A DNA stretch of 49,438 bases, taken from NCBI GenBank assembly GCA_035295845.1, contig DATGIF010000022.1:1-49438 (forward strand), read 5' to 3'. Positions 43,796 to 49,438 of this stretch are shown in pieces. The position numbers and the translations under genes were made by a program. Origin of the DNA: Palsa-892 sp035295845 (GTDB lineage: Bacteria; Pseudomonadota; Alphaproteobacteria; Rhizobiales; Xanthobacteraceae). The notes under the pieces are model-generated. The model searched no databases. It had not been told where the DNA came from and saw only the letters and a program-made list of their open reading frames with translations. Position 1 is the stretch's first letter. Each line of letters begins with the position of its first letter.

Positions 43796-44512
43796 TTAAT
43801 TTTGCCGACCCCGCGAAGCCAGCGCCGCCATCGTATGTTCGCGGTTCTCGCGCGCCTGTGCGTTCCCCGGATCGCGCGCGAGCACCCCATTGTAGACCGC
43901 GACCGCTTCGTCGAGGCGGCCAAGTACCGCGAGCGTGTTGGCGCGATTGTTCAGGAGATCGACGTTTTCGGGCAGGAACTTGAGCGCGCGCTCGTAGCTC
44001 TCGAGCGCCTCGTCGTGCCGGCCGAGCTCCGCCAGCATGCCGCCGCGATTATAGAGCGCGCGTGGCAAATCGGCGCGTAATTCGAGCGCGCGATCGTAGC
44101 TTGCGAGCGCTTCCTCGAAGCGGCCGAGTTCGGCGAGCGCCGTGCCGCGATTGTAGTGCACTTCCGCGTCCTCGGGCTTGAGCGCCAGCGATTTGTCGAA
44201 GCTTTCGATCGCTTCTTCACGGCGCTCGAGCGCGCGCAGGACGACTCCGAGATTGGAGTGCGCCTCCGCCGATTCCGGATGGCTCGCGAGCGCCCTCTCG
44301 ATCAATTCGCGCGCTTCCTCGAGCTTGCCTTGCTGCTGGCGGAGCACGCCGAGGAGATGCAAAGCGTCGTATTGCACCGGGATCGAATCGAGGATCGAGC
44401 GGTAAATTTTCTCCGCGCCCGCGAGATTACCGGACGAATGCATGAACACGGCCTCGCGGATGGCCGTCTGCAACTTCTGCAGCTCGTGTTGCGATCTGGA
44501 AACGTCGGACAT
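43796..44512 (-). CDS. Tetratricopeptide-repeat protein, located within the rRNA locus
   Basis: This 238-residue protein is nearly all TPR units of 34 residues, at least five, for example AEAHSNLGVVLRALERREEA and AEVHYNRGTALAELGRFEEA. They should stack into a superhelix for protein binding. No signal peptide or other domain is visible. I chose the ATG at 44512, since the frame further upstream runs through the 5S terminator. Only 32 bases separate the terminator from this ATG, leaving little room for a promoter. The gene sits between 5S rRNA and tRNA-fMet on the same strand, which are usually adjacent in Rhizobiales. A hairpin lies 11 bases past its stop. Function unknown. Confidence 0.82.
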   Translation of the reverse strand: MSDVSRSQHELQKLQTAIREAVFMHSSGNLAGAEKIYRSILDSIPVQYDALHLLGVLRQQQGKLEEARELIERALASHPESAEAHSNLGVVLRALERREEAIESFDKSLALKPEDAEVHYNRGTALAELGRFEEALASYDRALELRADLPRALYNRGGMLAELGRHDEALESYERALKFLPENVDLLNNRANTLAVLGRLDEAVAVYNGVLARDPGNAQARENREHTMAALASRGRQN

Positions 44513-44544
44513 GCCTGTACGCGACCCTCGAACGACGCCTTCAT

Positions 44545-44580
44545 AAAACAAAAATGCCGCCGTTTCACCGGCGGCATTTT
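44545..44580 (-). terminator. rRNA operon terminator after 5S
   Basis: TGCCGCCG (44555–44562) pairs perfectly with CGGCGGCA (44569–44576), extended by A/T pairs, and is followed on the minus strand by TTTTTGTTTT. It lies about 42 bases past the 5S 3' end. Confidence 0.9.
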
Positions 44581-44621
44581 GAAATTCCATGATCATCGTG
44601 AAGAGGCAACTGTCCTCGGCA

Positions 44622-44739
44622 GGCCTGGCAGCGACCTACTCTCCCAAGTCTTGAGACTTAGTACCATCGGCGCGGAGGAGTTTAACGGCCGAGTTCGGGA
44701 TGGGATCGGGTTCAGGCTCCTCGCTAAAACCACCAGACC
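44622..44739 (-). rRNA. rrf: 5S ribosomal RNA
   Basis: The minus strand reads the conserved core CCTGAACCCGATCCCATC and CCGAACTCGG. The ends pair as helix I, GGTCTGG with CCAGGCC. That sets the boundaries at 44739 and 44622, giving 118 bases, a normal bacterial length. Confidence 0.93.
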
Positions 44740-44847
44740 AGCGAAGGACAGTGAAGCAAGCGTAGCCGCCGGATTTTGACCCGGCGGCGGGTCTATCTCT
44801 CGAATGCGTCGCCACGCGTTATTTCGCATGGGCATGAACAATGAGAG

Positions 44848-47703
<2,856 letters not shown>

Positions 47704-48046
47704 GCTCTCATCGTCGATGCCCACCCCTCGGCAGAGGGTTCTTCGCGCGAAAACGATTGCTCGTTCGCCGAAGACGGAATCGACGCATTCATTCTTTCTC
47801 TGTTCAGAGAAAAGACCAGCTTGCTTCGCAAACCACCCGGGGATGTGGGTGTCGATCGCGCCGCGCCGGGAGGCTCGGGCGATAAACGTAGCATCCGCTC
47901 CGATTGCTCGGCGCGAATGTCCGGATGATTTGCCTCTTCACGATGTCATAGAGCTTTTCCCGCCGCGAACGCGGCGAAGAATCGGAACTTCATCAACGGA
48001 CGGATTTCGGCGATCGCGCGATCCAAGGCGCCATCATCCAAGAAGA
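47704..48046 (-). other. Internal transcribed spacer between tRNA-Ala and 23S rRNA
   Basis: This 343-base stretch holds no gene I can support. Its end next to 23S carries half of the 23S processing stem. The rest shows no further tRNA. A shorter spacer between 16S and tRNA-Ile (48212–48386) contains a hairpin, CCGGCC/GGCCGG at 48312–48328. Confidence 0.8.
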
Positions 48047-48122
48047 TGGTGGAGCCAGACGGGATCGAACCGACGACCTCCTGCTTGCAAAGCAGGCGCT
48101 CTCCCAACTGAGCTATGGCCCC
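48047..48122 (-). tRNA. tRNA-Ala (TGC)
   Basis: The gene is 76 bases with an encoded CCA, anticodon TGC in the loop of CTGCTTTGCAAGCAG, and the T-arm GTCGGTTCGATCCCG. It is the second spacer tRNA of the rRNA operon. Confidence 0.97.
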
Positions 48123-48134
48123 GCAAGAAAAAGA

Positions 48135-48211
48135 TGGTGGGCCTGGGAAGATTTGAACTTCCGACCTCACGCTTATCAAGCGCGCGCTCTAACCAGCTGA
48201 GCTACAAGCCC
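48135..48211 (-). tRNA. tRNA-Ile (GAT)
   Basis: The gene is 77 bases with an encoded CCA, anticodon GAT within CGCTTGATAAGCG, and an acceptor stem GGGCTTG/CAGGCCC. It is the first spacer tRNA after 16S and lies 12 bases before tRNA-Ala. Confidence 0.97.
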
Positions 48212-48380
48212 CAAGCCTTGAAAGCTCCGACGTTGCCCTGCGCGCGCAAAGCGGCGCGGGGCTCGTCCGTGATGAAGAAAGAGAAACGAAGACGGCGGTG
48301 TCCCGCATCATCCGGCCTGACTGGCCGGCATTTGTTCCAAAGCGATCCGATGAATTCGCGAGATGCGAACTCGAAGGATC

Positions 48381-49438
<1,058 letters not shown>

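Noticed and set aside
43830..44440. Approximately 102-base periodic DNA repeats
   Set aside because: They are the 34-residue TPR units of a real protein, not a mobile or satellite repeat.

Overview
This window looks like chromosome from a GC-rich alphaproteobacterium of the order Hyphomicrobiales (Rhizobiales), possibly near the Xanthobacteraceae/Nitrobacteraceae. The evidence is a 16S–tRNA-Ile–tRNA-Ala–23S–5S rRNA operon with an intervening sequence in helix 9 of the 23S, ornithine decarboxylase plus homospermidine synthase, a sfsA–map–radC block, a DUF3551-type small secreted protein, and many UgpC/MalK-type and Liv-type ABC transporter genes. The genus is inferred, not read from the sequence. 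Nearly all of the window is coding. I saw no CRISPR array, transposase, integrase or prophage gene.

Layout, left to right. 1–6925 (minus strand) carries the 5' end of a Liv-type ABC ATPase, a long-chain acyl-CoA ligase, a Crp/Fnr regulator and a giant fused indolepyruvate ferredoxin oxidoreductase. 7193–10591 (minus) has a gamma-glutamyltransferase-family enzyme followed by a metal export pair: a DUF1007 periplasmic protein with an EF-hand loop, and a His-rich NicO/RcnA-like permease. 10734–14762 (plus) holds a small membrane protein and then the polyamine unit: a long structured leader, ornithine decarboxylase, a GNAT acetyltransferase and homospermidine synthase. 14759–19548 (minus) is a zinc-acquisition locus. 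It runs from tandem palindromic operators through a previously uncalled 47-residue His-rich membrane protein, ATPase, permease and binding protein to a terminator, a COG0523 GTPase and a cytoplasmic WD40 protein.

19649–23180 holds two short-chain dehydrogenases, a creatininase-family amidohydrolase and a DMT exporter. 23181–29682 holds a complete sugar/polyol ABC importer with a 3-hydroxyisobutyrate-dehydrogenase-family gene, and a divergent 2-hydroxyacid dehydrogenase. 29743–37903 has a secreted Inh-like protein. It then has a tightly packed minus-strand run that joins a sugar-acid catabolic set (IlvD-type dehydratase, PEP-mutase-like lyase, GNAT, SDR, DenD-like dehydrogenase) to the housekeeping genes sfsA, map and radC.

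37988–43593 is mixed: an aminotransferase, a DUF3551-like protein, a DMT transporter, an orphan Tat-secreted solute-binding protein, an amidohydrolase and an O6-alkylguanine-DNA alkyltransferase. 43603–49438 is the rRNA operon read right to left. A TPR gene sits between the 5S terminator and the initiator tRNA.

The strongest leads for something undescribed are the zinc locus (small His-rich protein, paired operators, GTPase plus signal-less WD40 partner), the two-part leader of the ornithine decarboxylase gene with a possible internal terminator, and the TPR gene lodged inside the rRNA locus. All functional assignments come from reading motifs and context; no database search was run.
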